Below, piece by piece: positions 24,032 through 33,581 of a stretch of DNA of 64,000 nucleotides; positions within the stretch are counted from its first letter, which is position 1; each line of letters begins with the position of its first letter. The stretch is from DATLNF01 sp046590575 (lineage in GTDB: Bacteria > Actinomycetota > Actinomycetes > BP-191): NCBI GenBank assembly GCA_046590575.1, contig JBKJUS010000184.1, forward strand, positions 8,700-72,699, in the 5' to 3' direction. Below the pieces are notes generated by a model, which ran no database searches, was not told where the DNA came from, and saw only the letters and a list, made by a program, of their open reading frames with translations. A program made the translations under genes and the position numbers.

Positions 24032-25768
24032 ATGACCTCTCACCGTACGACGCTGCGCACGCTGACCCTTGGCGCGCTCCTCGCTGGGCCCCTCCTCGCC
24101 GCAGCGCCTGCCCCGGCAGCGGTGCCACTGCACAGCGACTGCCTCGTCACCGTCGCGGGCATCGACCTGCAGACTGCGACGGCGCTCGATCTGCAGGCAG
24201 CACTCGGCGCGGGCCGGCTGACCAGCCGGATGCTGGTCGAGGCCTACCTGGCCAGGATCGCGGCGTTCGACCGGGCACCGGGTGTGACGACCAACTCGAT
24301 CCGTGCGCTGGCCCCCACAGCACTGGCTCAGGCGGACCGGCTCGACGCGGAGCGCCGTACCAAGGGCCCGCGCGGACCGCTGCACGGGCTACCCGTGCTC
24401 TTGAAGGACAACGTCGGCACCACCGACGTGCCGACCACCGCCGGCTCGATCGCGCTGGAGGGCAGCATCCCGCTCCGCGAGGCATTCATCACCGAGCGCC
24501 TTCGGGCGGCGGGCGCGATCATCCTGGGGAAGACCAACCTGTCGGAGTTCGCCAACTGGGTGCAGCTAGGCATGCCTAATGGCTACTCCAGCCTCGGCGG
24601 GCAGGTGCTCAATGCCTACGACGGAGGAGACCCGAGCGGGTCAAGCTCCGGCTCAGGGGTGGCGGGCAGCATGGCCTTCTCCGCCCTGGCGGTCGGCACC
24701 GAGACCTCAGGCAGCATCCTCAGCCCGAGCAACGACAACAGTCTGGTCGGCATCAAGCCGACGGTGGGCCTGCTCAGCAGGGCCGGCATCATCCCCCTGT
24801 CGCCGAGCTACGACACGGCCGGACCCATGGTGCGCAGCGTCACGGACGCCGCGCTGCTGCTCGGAGCAATGGCCGGCGCAGACCCGCGCGACCCGAAGAC
24901 TGCGGACAGCGAAGGGAAGGTACCGGCCGGCAACGACTACCGACCCTTCCTCGTGCGGACCGCGCTGGAGGGCGTTCGGCTGGGCTACTCCGAGAATGAT
25001 GCCGGGAACCCGATCTTCGACCAGGCGCTGGCCGACCTCGCGGACCAGGGTGCCGAGCTCGTCGCCATCGATTCTCTCGATGCGACGAAGTTCGCCGGTC
25101 TGGCTGAGATCGCCGCGATCCCCAACGAGTTCAAGTACTCGCTCAACCGATATCTGGCAGAGGAAACAGTCCCCACCCTTCGGGTGAAGACCCTGAAGGA
25201 GATCATCGAGTTCAACCGGGCGCATCCGGACAAGGTCAAGTACGGGCAGAACCTGCTCGAGGCCTCGGAAGCCACGCCGGGGCTCGAGGCGCTGGGCACC
25301 GCCCAGAGCACGCCGACAATCCTGGCCGCCCAGGCAGCCATCGAGGCGGCACTGGTCGAGGGCGATCTCGACTCGATCATCGCTCTCGGCCCGTTCAACG
25401 CCAACATCGGTGCTGCCGCCGGCTACCCCACGGTCATCGTGCCTGCGGGGTATGACGGCGAGGGCACGGTGCCGCAGGGCATCAGCTTTCTCGGCACAGC
25501 GTGGAGCGAGCCCCAGTTGATCTCCTACGCCTACGCCTACGAGCAGGCCTCGAAGCGGCGGATCCCGCCGACGGCCGCCAACGCCGACGTACGGCCGACC
25601 TCGTGCACCTCACCGCGCACAGCAGCCCCTGCCGCGGCGGCGCGCCCGGCGCCCGCGAAGCCGCGGCCACTGCCCGCGACCGGCGTGTCGGCCTTCGTTT
25701 CCATCGTCGCCGCAGCGCTCTTCGGCGCGGGGATGCTGACCCGTACTCGTCGAAGAGTGAACGGCTAG
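24032..25768 (+). CDS. Secreted amidase-signature enzyme with LPATG sorting signal
   Basis: 578 residues from the ATG at 24032. Signal peptide (LRTLTLGALLAGPLLAAAPA). Amidase-signature core: GLPVLLKDNVGT with catalytic Lys125, DPSGSSSGSGVAGSMA with the cis-Ser, and GTETSGSILSPSN with the nucleophile Ser228. At the C-terminus a Pro/Ala-rich linker leads to LPATG (547-551), a hydrophobic helix and a basic tail (RTRRRVNG): a sortase cell-wall anchor. Amide substrate unknown. The gene is divergent from dacB, so both act at the cell envelope. Confidence 0.9.
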   Translation: MTSHRTTLRTLTLGALLAGPLLAAAPAPAAVPLHSDCLVTVAGIDLQTATALDLQAALGAGRLTSRMLVEAYLARIAAFDRAPGVTTNSIRALAPTALAQADRLDAERRTKGPRGPLHGLPVLLKDNVGTTDVPTTAGSIALEGSIPLREAFITERLRAAGAIILGKTNLSEFANWVQLGMPNGYSSLGGQVLNAYDGGDPSGSSSGSGVAGSMAFSALAVGTETSGSILSPSNDNSLVGIKPTVGLLSRAGIIPLSPSYDTAGPMVRSVTDAALLLGAMAGADPRDPKTADSEGKVPAGNDYRPFLVRTALEGVRLGYSENDAGNPIFDQALADLADQGAELVAIDSLDATKFAGLAEIAAIPNEFKYSLNRYLAEETVPTLRVKTLKEIIEFNRAHPDKVKYGQNLLEASEATPGLEALGTAQSTPTILAAQAAIEAALVEGDLDSIIALGPFNANIGAAAGYPTVIVPAGYDGEGTVPQGISFLGTAWSEPQLISYAYAYEQASKRRIPPTAANADVRPTSCTSPRTAAPAAAARPAPAKPRPLPATGVSAFVSIVAAALFGAGMLTRTRRRVNG

Positions 25769-25777
25769 GGTCGCCTC

Positions 25778-26356
25778 GTGCCGGTGCTCGTGAATGCTGC
25801 CCTGCCAGCCGGCACCCTGCGCCGCCTCAGTCAGCCTCGCATCGACATCGGGGCCGACCTGCTGGCCCGCCCGTGGCAACTCGCAGACGCGGCTTTCCTA
25901 CGGCGGACGTTCCAGGACCCGGACATTCAGCAGTGGCACGTACGGCGACTGGACAGCGACGACGAAGCGCAAGAATGGCTCGACGAGTGGCCGCGACGCT
26001 GGGAGCAGGAATCAGATGCGTCCTGGGCAATTGCCAGAACAGACACCGATGAGGCCGTAGGTCAGGTCGGGTTTCGTGCGATCCGTTTCGGCGAAGCGCG
26101 AGCGCAGATTTCGTACTGGGTCGCCCGAGACGCTCGCGGCCAAGGTGCCGCCACCCGCGCGGCGGCTGCGGTCACTGAATGGGGGATGAACATCGTCGGG
26201 CTGCAGCGTGTGGGCTTGGCGCACGCGGTGTCGAATGTCGCATCATGTCGAGTGGCTGAGGGCGCTGGGTTTGCGTACGAGGGGACGCTGCGGAGATACG
26301 GGCTCCACGCCGATGGCTGGCACGACATGCACATGCATGCCCGGATCGCGGACTAG
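25778..26356 (+). CDS. GNAT-family N-acetyltransferase (RimJ/RimL-like)
   Basis: 192 residues, GTG start nine bases after the amidase stop. The acetyl-CoA-binding motif A is visible as YWVARDARGQGAATRAAAA, followed by LQRVGLAHAVSNVASCRVAEGAGFAYEG, the usual RimJ/RimL-type ending. Likely acetylates an N-terminal amino group or a small amine. Convergent with the inositol-phosphatase gene, eight bases apart. Confidence 0.88.
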   Translation: MPVLVNAALPAGTLRRLSQPRIDIGADLLARPWQLADAAFLRRTFQDPDIQQWHVRRLDSDDEAQEWLDEWPRRWEQESDASWAIARTDTDEAVGQVGFRAIRFGEARAQISYWVARDARGQGAATRAAAAVTEWGMNIVGLQRVGLAHAVSNVASCRVAEGAGFAYEGTLRRYGLHADGWHDMHMHARIAD

Positions 26357-26363
26357 TAGCAGG

Positions 26364-27179
26364 TCACGCGGTGTCAGCTCCGGCCTTTCTGAGCAGGTCA
26401 CGAAGCGGCTCGAAGATCTTCGGCGCGGCGCCGTAGGCCATCTCCGGCGAGGGGGGCCCACCACGCAGGTCGCCGACGAGAGCACCGGCCTCTGCTGCGA
26501 TCAGCGCTCCGGCGGCGTAGTCCCAGACCTGTTGACCGCTCTCGACGAGCGCGTCGACCCGCCCGCACGCGAGGCTGCACCAGTCGATTGCGGCCGACCC
26601 GCTGCGGCGAATGTCGCGGATCTGCTCGATGACAGCGGCGATCACCTCGGCATGCTGTCGGCGCCGACCGGCGTCGTAGGAGAAGCCGGTCGCGAGAAGT
26701 GTCTGGGCGAGATCGGTGGCAGAGCTGGAGACGATCGGGACGCCGTTGCGCGTCGCTCCGGCACCCCTTGACGCCGCGAAGAGCTCGTCGCGTTGGGGGT
26801 CGAACACCACTCCGACGAGGCTGCCTTCGTCGTCCTCCACGGCAATGGACACCGAGAAGGCGGCGGCGCGGTAGAGGTAGTTGGTCGTGCCATCGATCGG
26901 GTCGATGACCCACCTCAGACCGCTCGTCCCGGCGCGTGACGCGCCTTCCTCGCCAAGGACGCCGTCGTCTGGACGCCGGCGAAGCAACAGGCCGACGACG
27001 AGCTGCTCAGCAGCCTGGTCGACCTCCGTGACCATGTCGGTCGGGCTCGACTTCGCCAGGGCAGTGCGCGGTCCGGCCAGCCGATCGAGGAGCAGCGTGC
27101 CGGCAGAGCGGGCAATCGTGCCCGCGATGTCGAGCAGCTCGCGGTGCAGGGCAGGAACGGTCAGTGTCGGGGGGCTCAT
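26364..27179 (-). CDS. Inositol monophosphatase family protein
   Basis: 271 residues from the ATG at 27179. Mg-dependent phosphatase motifs: TDMVTEVDQAAEQ, LGEEG, WVIDPIDGTTNYLY (the family signature, metal ligands Asp-Ile-Asp) and the C-terminal VWDYAAGALIAAEAGA. Substrate could be inositol phosphate, histidinol phosphate or fructose-1,6-bisphosphate; the sequence does not decide. Divergent from the S53-like gene with 74 bases between starts. Confidence 0.92.
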   Translation of the reverse strand: MSPPTLTVPALHRELLDIAGTIARSAGTLLLDRLAGPRTALAKSSPTDMVTEVDQAAEQLVVGLLLRRRPDDGVLGEEGASRAGTSGLRWVIDPIDGTTNYLYRAAAFSVSIAVEDDEGSLVGVVFDPQRDELFAASRGAGATRNGVPIVSSSATDLAQTLLATGFSYDAGRRRQHAEVIAAVIEQIRDIRRSGSAAIDWCSLACGRVDALVESGQQVWDYAAGALIAAEAGALVGDLRGGPPSPEMAYGAAPKIFEPLRDLLRKAGADTA

Positions 27180-27253
27180 GGGACCGATTGTGCAGGAGCC
27201 GTGCGTAGGCGGGTCGAAATCTCTTGCCGAGTCCATCCAGGAGAGGTCTGCCG

Positions 27254-29227
27254 ATGTCGTTCTGCCGCGTCGCCGGGTGCACTGCGCTCGCCCTCGTTGT
27301 CGCCGGAGCCCCTGCCGCCCTCGCGCGGCCGGGTGCCGTCGAACGCCAGGTGCTGAACGGCACTGTGCCCGCATGGGCGACGACCGCCGCCCGCCTAGGG
27401 ACGCTGTCGGACGCAACGATCGTCGACATCCAGGTCGTGCTTCCGTGGCGCGACACCCGGGCCGCGGCCGTGCTGGCCGACACCGTGAGCGACCCGGCGA
27501 GCCCGTCGTACGGCAAGCACCTCAGCGTTGCGGACTTCCGGAGCCGCTTTGCACCGACGGTCGCGGATGCGCGCGCCGTGCAGGTCTGGCTCACCAAATC
27601 CGGCCTGGAACTCGGCGCACTGCCCGCCAACCGGCTCTACGTCCCAGCCCGCGGCACGGCCGCCGAGCTCGGACGGGCCTTCGGTACGACGCTCGGCCGC
27701 TACCAGGTCCGCGGCACGACGTTGCGCGCGCCGGACCGCATCCCGACCATGCCCGCTGAGCTCGCCCGGCGGGTGCTCGGTGTGCGCGGGCTTGCCGACG
27801 AACCGGTGGTCATCGGCGGAGAAGAGACCCGCGACCCGTTCCCGGTCCCGCTGCCCGACCAGCCTGCGACACCCGCTGATAGCGCACCACCCGCAGCGGT
27901 CGTCTACGGGGCGCCCTGCTCGGAGTTCCACGGCGCGCGCACCGAGACGACCCTGCCGAGGATCCTCGGCCGCCGTCAGCCGGCCGTCACCTGTGAGACG
28001 ACGATCGCCCAGCAGCGAGCGGCGTACGGCGTCGACACCGCGATCGCGCAGCGCATCGACGGGGCGGGTCAGACCGTCGTTATCGTCGGCTCGCACGCGA
28101 TCCAGACCCTCCCAGGCGATGTCCGTGAGTGGTCGAAGCGCCGCGGGCTCCCGCTGATGAAGCCGGGACAGCTCACTCAACTTTCCTACCCCACCGCCTA
28201 TCAGACACCCAACGTGGAGCCGATCCTGCGTCCCGCGGTGTGGTCGCTGCAGGCGCACATGCTGGTCGAGAACATCCACGCGATGGCGCCCGGTGCCGAC
28301 GTCATCTATCTCGGTACGACGTCGAGCCTCGACCTGGCAAACGGCACCACATTGGCCGTCGACGGCAAGCTCGGTGACATCGTCATGAACGGCTGGTACA
28401 GCGCCGGTGAGAACACCAACCCAGCCTCGATCGGCCAGATCTCGCAGACCGCGCAGCAGGCGGCGGCGACCGGCATCTCGCTGCTGTTCGCCTCCGGCTC
28501 GATAGGTGACAACTCCGCGTTCGGCGGCTCGCCCGGCCCGGAGTACCCCGCCAACGACCCGATGGTGACCGCGGTCGGCGGGACCAGCCTCATCCATGGC
28601 CAGGGCGGCCGGCTGCTGCGCGAGGTCGGCTGGGCCAAGACGGTCACCAACCTCGAGGACGGCGAGTGGGTCGAGGACGTCGAGTCGACCTTCCGCGGCA
28701 GCGGGGGTGGCATCAGCGTGGTGCACGCGCAGCCGGCGTACCAGAAGGGCGTGGTCCCCACCGCCCGGGCCGAGCGGGACGATGGCAGTCTTGGCCGGGC
28801 GGTGCCCGACGTCGCCGTCAACGGCGACGCGGAGACCGGGCTCACCATCGGCCTGACCCAGACCTTCCCGGACGGCTCGAAGAGGTACGCCGAGCGCCGG
28901 CACGCGTCCGGCGAGTCGGCGACCGCGATCTTCGCCGCGCTGGTCGCGCTGGCGAACCAGCGCGTCGGGCGCAACCTCGGCTTCTTGAACCCGGCGCTCT
29001 ACGCGCTGCGGACAAAGAGCCCGGCCGCCTTCCGCGACGTTGTCGGCAGCGGGCTCGTCACCGCTGGAGTGCGCACCGACTTCGTCGACGGTGCGGCTGC
29101 GGCGTCCGGCGTGAAGAAGGTGCTCAAGACCTTCGAGGTCTACGACAGCAACGTCCCGGTCAAGGGATACGACACCTCTAGCGGCCTAGGGTCGCCGTCG
29201 CGCACGTGGCTCGCCCTGCTCCGATGA
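27254..29227 (+). CDS. S53 (sedolisin/kumamolisin)-like secreted protein, probably inactive as a protease
   Basis: 657 residues, ATG with GGAGAGG seven bases upstream. Signal peptide (CTALALVVAGAPAALA), then a pro-kumamolisin domain (about 40-190: PASPSYGKHLSVADFRSRFAP, then ELGRAFGTTLGRYQVRG) and an S53-like subtilase fold (about 250-657). The Ser motif is SGESATA (Ser555) instead of GTSAS. In the helix that should hold Glu and Asp (about 329-345, before HAMAPGADVIYLG) the aligned positions appear to be Gln333 and Leu337. The oxyanion SGDSG motif is replaced by ASGSIGDNS. The calcium-site region near the C-terminus (YDTSSGLGSPS) is kept. Confidence 0.85.
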   Translation: MSFCRVAGCTALALVVAGAPAALARPGAVERQVLNGTVPAWATTAARLGTLSDATIVDIQVVLPWRDTRAAAVLADTVSDPASPSYGKHLSVADFRSRFAPTVADARAVQVWLTKSGLELGALPANRLYVPARGTAAELGRAFGTTLGRYQVRGTTLRAPDRIPTMPAELARRVLGVRGLADEPVVIGGEETRDPFPVPLPDQPATPADSAPPAAVVYGAPCSEFHGARTETTLPRILGRRQPAVTCETTIAQQRAAYGVDTAIAQRIDGAGQTVVIVGSHAIQTLPGDVREWSKRRGLPLMKPGQLTQLSYPTAYQTPNVEPILRPAVWSLQAHMLVENIHAMAPGADVIYLGTTSSLDLANGTTLAVDGKLGDIVMNGWYSAGENTNPASIGQISQTAQQAAATGISLLFASGSIGDNSAFGGSPGPEYPANDPMVTAVGGTSLIHGQGGRLLREVGWAKTVTNLEDGEWVEDVESTFRGSGGGISVVHAQPAYQKGVVPTARAERDDGSLGRAVPDVAVNGDAETGLTIGLTQTFPDGSKRYAERRHASGESATAIFAALVALANQRVGRNLGFLNPALYALRTKSPAAFRDVVGSGLVTAGVRTDFVDGAAAASGVKKVLKTFEVYDSNVPVKGYDTSSGLGSPSRTWLALLR

Positions 29228-29230
29228 TGA

Positions 29231-30082
29231 TCAGCTCGCGGGCGGGCTGTCGACCAGGGTGAGACGCCCGAGGTAGACGGAGCGGCCACGCTTCGCGGCG
29301 TGGCGGCTCAGGGTGAGGGTGATGGGAATCTCACTGCCATCCCGTCGCAGCGCAGGTAGTGCAAGAGGGACGCCGAGATGTCGATCGTCTCCAGTGACCA
29401 CGCTGTGCGTGAAGCCTGCGACGTGCGCCTCCCTTAGCCGTTCGGGGATCACGGCTAAGAGCCGCTGTCCGACCAGCATGCCCGACCAGCCGAGCAGGAC
29501 CTGCGCGCCATCGCTGGCCACGACGATCCGGTTGTGGTCGTCCGCTACGAGCCAGCACTCGTCGTCAGGCGGCGACTGCGCGTGGTCCCACTCAGCAAGC
29601 TCGATCTCGACTGGTGAGTCCATGCGGTCGATGAACTGCCACGGTGTGGGGACAGCCCCCGCCGACTGGGCCACGATCTCATCGCAGAACCAGTTCCGCA
29701 GCGCAACGACCTCAGGCAACGGCGGCAGGGAGAGCATCTCGCCGGCAATGGCAAGCTGCCGTGCATGGTCGAGCGTGCCTTGGAGCACCGCGAAGTCACC
29801 AGCTGTCAGGTCACCGAGTCTCAGCTCGACGTCGAGCCGGTCGGCGTCCGGCGCTCGTGCCGCTGCCTCGACCACAAAGTGGCGTAAGAGGTCGAGCGCT
29901 GCGACCGACCGCGCGATGTCGTCGGCGCTGTAAGGCTGAGCCCCGCCGCCGAAGCCGCGCAGTAAGTAGTCCCGTAGAAGATCCCCCCACTGCTGGCTCG
30001 ACGCCCGGAACAGGACGAGCGGCAATTGGCGCAAGTCAATCGGTTCTGGGCGAGCAGCTGCGGCGGGGGTCACGGCGCGCAT
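29231..30082 (-). CDS. PAS-domain protein
   Basis: 283 residues. The C-terminal third is a PAS domain (about 175-280): CWLVADDHNRIVVASDGAQ, LLGWSGMLVGQRLLAVIPE, then LRREAHVAGF-type segment and PALRRDGSEIPITLTLSR. The N-terminal 170 residues are helical (LLRDYLLRGFGGG, ARQLAIAGEML) without a family I recognise. No kinase or DNA-binding output is attached, so it may sense a ligand and act through protein contact. Convergent with the S53-like gene (three bases apart) and just downstream of the FtsH-like gene. Confidence 0.78.
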   Translation of the reverse strand: MRAVTPAAAARPEPIDLRQLPLVLFRASSQQWGDLLRDYLLRGFGGGAQPYSADDIARSVAALDLLRHFVVEAAARAPDADRLDVELRLGDLTAGDFAVLQGTLDHARQLAIAGEMLSLPPLPEVVALRNWFCDEIVAQSAGAVPTPWQFIDRMDSPVEIELAEWDHAQSPPDDECWLVADDHNRIVVASDGAQVLLGWSGMLVGQRLLAVIPERLREAHVAGFTHSVVTGDDRHLGVPLALPALRRDGSEIPITLTLSRHAAKRGRSVYLGRLTLVDSPPAS

Positions 30083-30100
30083 GCTACGACGGCCTCAGGG

Positions 30101-31852
30101 CTAAGTGTGGATGGCCGCAAGGGCTCTCAAGTCGGCCAGGTCGAGGGTTTCGTCCACCAGCAGGGCTTCAGCGATCGCCTCCAGAAAAGCGCGATGCGTC
30201 GTCAGCAAGGCACGGGCTAACTCCAGCGCCTCGGAGCACATCGTGTCGACCTCGGCATGCACCGTGTCGGCGAGGGTGCCCGCAGCCAGCAGGTCCGGGG
30301 TGAGCCGGGTGACTCCCAGCGTGCTCATGCCGTACTCGGTCACCATCTGCCAAGCCAGGCTGGTCGCCGACGCGAAGTCGCCGGCCGCCCCCTGGGTGAA
30401 GTCGCCGTCGAGCACCAGCTCCTCGGCGGCCCGCCCGCCCATGGAGACGACGAGCCGGGCGCTCGCCTCGCGGCGGGTGAGCAGCGCGTTGTCATTGCCG
30501 CTCATCCAGGTAACCCCACCGGCCGGACCGCGCGGCACGATCGTCACGATGACCGGGTTGTCGGCGTCCGGCAGCAGCATCGCGGCCAGCGCATGACCGG
30601 CCTCGTGCCAGGCAGTGATGCGCCGGTCCCGATCGGTCATCGTCGCGCTGCGCCGCTCCCGGCCCAGCACTCGGGTGGCCAGCGCATCATCGAGATGAGC
30701 AGCCCGGATCTGGGCGGCGCCCTCTCGGGCAGCCGTGAGTGCCGCGGCATTGACCAACTGGGCGAGGTCGGCCCCAGTCATACCGGGGGTACGACGCCCG
30801 AGCGCGACCAGGTCGACATCAGCGTGCAGCTGCCGGCTTCGGCCGTAGAGCTCGAGGATCTTCGTCCGGCCCTTGCGGTCCGGCGCACCGACGTGGATCT
30901 TGCGGTCGAATCGGCCGGGTCTGGTGAGCGCCGGGTCGAGCACGTCGTCCCGGTTGGTTGCGGCCAGGACAATCACGCCGGACGCGGTGAAGCCGTCCAT
31001 CTCGACGAGCAGCTGGTTGAGGGTGTGCTCGCGCTCGTCGGTGCTACCACTCCCAGATGTGCCGGACCTCGCCTTGCCGACGGCGTCGATCTCGTCGATG
31101 AAAAGGATGGCCCGGCCGTGCTTGCGCGCCCGGTCGAAGATCGTCCTCACTCTGGACGCCCCCACCCCGACGAAGGTCTCGACGAAGTCGGAACCGGAGA
31201 TGGAGAAGAAAGGCACTCCGGCTTCTCCCGCAACGGCCCGGGCCAGCAGCGTCTTGCCGGTGCCTGGCGGGCCGACGAGAAGGACCCCGCGCGGCACCTT
31301 GGCCCCAGCGGCGGCGTACCTGTCCGGGTCGTGCAAGACCTCGACGAGTTCGACGAGCTCCAACACGGCTTCCTCAGCACCGGCGACGTCGACGAAGCGG
31401 GTCGAGGGCACCTCGGCCACTTCACCACGCCCTCGGGCGAAGGACCCGACCCGAAGCCGACCGCGCAAAGTCGGGAGCAACAGCAGCACGAGCACGCCGA
31501 GCACGACGACGCTCAGCACGATCTGCGCGACGACCGAGCCGCCTCCGGAGCGATCAGCGTCAAGGCGCACGTCGCGGGAGAGCAGCCGGTTGCTGAGGTC
31601 GGCAGCGAAATCCGCGGGGTAGACCGCCTCGCGTCGGGTGCCGTCCTGGAAGGTCAGGCGGACCACCTGGCTGCCTTCGTCGAGAGTCGCCGAGCGCACC
31701 CGGCCGTCCTCGATTGCCGTTACTGCCTCGCTCAGCGGCACCTGGCGAACGTCGCCCCCGCGCGCGAGCAGGAGCCCGCCAACAGCCGCCCCGAGGAGGA
31801 CGACGGTCGTCGCTGCGAGCAGCACACGATGCCGACGGATAAACGGATGCAC
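30101..31852 (-). CDS. ftsH: FtsH-like membrane AAA protease
   Basis: 583 residues, GTG start. Two membrane helices (about 10-30 and 108-128) enclose a short extracytoplasmic domain. The AAA module has GPPGTGKT (194-201), FIDEIDAVGK and the second region of homology ATNRDDVLDPALTRPGRFDR. The M41 peptidase zinc site is HEAGH (416-420), with the third ligand region further on. It degrades membrane and some soluble proteins. Somewhat shorter than standard FtsH because the C-terminal tail is missing; it could be a second copy. Start region lacks a clear Shine-Dalgarno. Confidence 0.93.
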   Translation of the reverse strand: MHPFIRRHRVLLAATTVVLLGAAVGGLLLARGGDVRQVPLSEAVTAIEDGRVRSATLDEGSQVVRLTFQDGTRREAVYPADFAADLSNRLLSRDVRLDADRSGGGSVVAQIVLSVVVLGVLVLLLLPTLRGRLRVGSFARGRGEVAEVPSTRFVDVAGAEEAVLELVELVEVLHDPDRYAAAGAKVPRGVLLVGPPGTGKTLLARAVAGEAGVPFFSISGSDFVETFVGVGASRVRTIFDRARKHGRAILFIDEIDAVGKARSGTSGSGSTDEREHTLNQLLVEMDGFTASGVIVLAATNRDDVLDPALTRPGRFDRKIHVGAPDRKGRTKILELYGRSRQLHADVDLVALGRRTPGMTGADLAQLVNAAALTAAREGAAQIRAAHLDDALATRVLGRERRSATMTDRDRRITAWHEAGHALAAMLLPDADNPVIVTIVPRGPAGGVTWMSGNDNALLTRREASARLVVSMGGRAAEELVLDGDFTQGAAGDFASATSLAWQMVTEYGMSTLGVTRLTPDLLAAGTLADTVHAEVDTMCSEALELARALLTTHRAFLEAIAEALLVDETLDLADLRALAAIHT

Positions 31853-31902
31853 GGGCGAAGTCTTACCGACGGGTGACCTGCATACACCCGGAACGCCCTA
31901 AA

Positions 31903-32310
31903 TCACTGTGCTGATGGCTCCGTTTCGAGGTCGAGAGAGACGGAGTTGATGCAGTAGCGCAGGCCGGTCGGTCCCGGTCCGTCGGGGAACACGTGGCCCA
32001 AGTGGCCGCCACAGGCCCTACAAGTGACCTCGACTCGTTTCATCCCGAACGTGGAGTCCTCATGCTCCTCGACGGCGGAGTCCTCCAGCGGCGCCGTGAA
32101 GCTCGGCCATCCGCAGCCGGAGTCGTACTTCTGCTCGGACCGAAAGAGCGCCGCTCCACAACCGGCACACCGGAAGACGCCGTCGTCGTGGTTGTAGGTG
32201 TAGGTGCCGGTGTTGGGCGCTTCGGTGCCCTTCTGGCGCAGCACGCGGTACTGCTCGGGAGTCAGCTCGGCCCGCCACTGCTCGTCACTCTTGTGCACCA
32301 TGTCGGTCAT
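31903..32310 (-). CDS. msrB: Peptide-methionine (R)-S-oxide reductase
   Basis: 135 residues, ATG with GAAAGG seven bases upstream. Zinc-binding cysteines CAGC (48, 51) and CRAC (97, 100); catalytic Cys120 in LRYCINSVSL; substrate loop SGCGWPSF. Repairs oxidised methionine in proteins. It is followed by the FtsH-like gene in the same direction and is divergent from the acyl-CoA dehydrogenase gene. Confidence 0.96.
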   Translation of the reverse strand: MTDMVHKSDEQWRAELTPEQYRVLRQKGTEAPNTGTYTYNHDDGVFRCAGCGAALFRSEQKYDSGCGWPSFTAPLEDSAVEEHEDSTFGMKRVEVTCRACGGHLGHVFPDGPGPTGLRYCINSVSLDLETEPSAQ

Positions 32311-32386
32311 CGTCTGGCCTTTCCGTCGGGATGAGCACCATTAGGCTGCACTAGCCGGTCTGTCGTTCTTCGCTGGAGGTGGCTGG

Positions 32387-33568
32387 GTGGACTTCCGAGA
32401 CACCCCGGAAGAGGCGGGATTTCGGGCGGAGCTGCGCTCGTGGCTTGCCGCGAACCTGCCCGCGGGATGGGCGGCGCGCCCGCCCGAGTCCGGCCGCGGA
32501 GACGAAACGCTGTCTCGGGACTGGAGCCGCAGGCTTCACGACGCGGGTTACGCCGGCCTCACCTGGCCCAAGGAGTACGGCGGTGGGGGCGCGCCGTACA
32601 GCCACCAGGCGATCTTCCTCGAAGAGACCGCCCGTGCTGACGCCCCTTCGCACATCGGCGTGATCGGCCTCGGCATGGCGGGACCGACGATCATCGTGCA
32701 CGGCACGGAGGCCCAGAAAGCTGCCCATCTGCAGAACATACTTTCCGGCGAGACGGTCTTCTGCCAGGGGTTCTCCGAACCCGGCGCCGGCTCCGACCTG
32801 GCAGCCGTGCGCACCCGGGCCGAGCTCGACAGCGACCACTTCGTCGTCAACGGTCAGAAGGTGTGGAGCTCGTTCGCTCACATCGCCGACTGGTGCATCC
32901 TCGTCACCCGCTCCGAGGCCGGGTCGGAGAAGCACCGCGGTCTGACCTACCTACTCGTCGACATGCACTCCCCTGGCGTCGAGGTCCGGCCGCTGCGCCA
33001 GATCACCGGGGACCCCGAGTTCAACGAGATCTTCTTCACGGACGTGCGCGTCCCCGTCGAGAACGCTCTCGGCGCGATCGGCGAGGGGTGGTCGGTGGCC
33101 ATGACCACTCTGCTGCACGAGCGCGGCACGCTCGGCTTCGCCTTCGCGGCGCGGCTCGAGGTGTTCTTCGCCCGGCTGGTGGAGCTGGCCCGGCTGCGGC
33201 GCGACGACGGCAGCCGACCGGCCGACGACCCGGTGCTGCGTGACCGCATCGCCCAGCACTGGATCGAGCTGCAAGCACTCCGTTACACGAACTACCGCTC
33301 CCTCAGCAGCTTGATGAAGACCGGCGTCCCGGGACCCGAAGGCTCGGCCGTCAAGCTGTACTGGTCGGAGGCCAACCAGCGGCTCACCTCGCTCGCCCTC
33401 GAGTTGCTCGGACCGGCGGCCCAGGTCGACGGTGCCGACGGGTTGTGGAACGGGTTCTGGCAGTACCAGCAGCTCCGCAGCCGGGGCAACACCATCGAGG
33501 CCGGCACGTCGGAAATCCTCCGCAACATCATCGCCGAGCGCGTCGTCGGCCTACCCAAGTCACGCTGA
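32387..33568 (+). CDS. Acyl-CoA dehydrogenase, catalytic subunit type
   Basis: 393 residues, GTG start with GGAGG upstream. FAD enzyme: WPKEYGGGGAPYSHQAIF, FCQGFSEPGAGSDLAAVRT (FAD/substrate loop), VNGQKVWSSFAHIADWC, and the C-terminal NTIEAGTSEILRNIIAERV carrying the Glu equivalent to the usual catalytic base. Thirteen bases precede the second dehydrogenase gene, and together they look like the two unlike subunits of heteromeric FadE enzymes used for steroid or branched substrates. Confidence 0.9.
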   Translation: MDFRDTPEEAGFRAELRSWLAANLPAGWAARPPESGRGDETLSRDWSRRLHDAGYAGLTWPKEYGGGGAPYSHQAIFLEETARADAPSHIGVIGLGMAGPTIIVHGTEAQKAAHLQNILSGETVFCQGFSEPGAGSDLAAVRTRAELDSDHFVVNGQKVWSSFAHIADWCILVTRSEAGSEKHRGLTYLLVDMHSPGVEVRPLRQITGDPEFNEIFFTDVRVPVENALGAIGEGWSVAMTTLLHERGTLGFAFAARLEVFFARLVELARLRRDDGSRPADDPVLRDRIAQHWIELQALRYTNYRSLSSLMKTGVPGPEGSAVKLYWSEANQRLTSLALELLGPAAQVDGADGLWNGFWQYQQLRSRGNTIEAGTSEILRNIIAERVVGLPKSR

Positions 33569-33581
33569 GAGGACGCCGGAC

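Noticed and set aside
30257..31876. 539-codon plus-strand frame opposite the FtsH-like gene
   Set aside because: Antisense shadow; the AAA and zinc motifs are on the minus strand.
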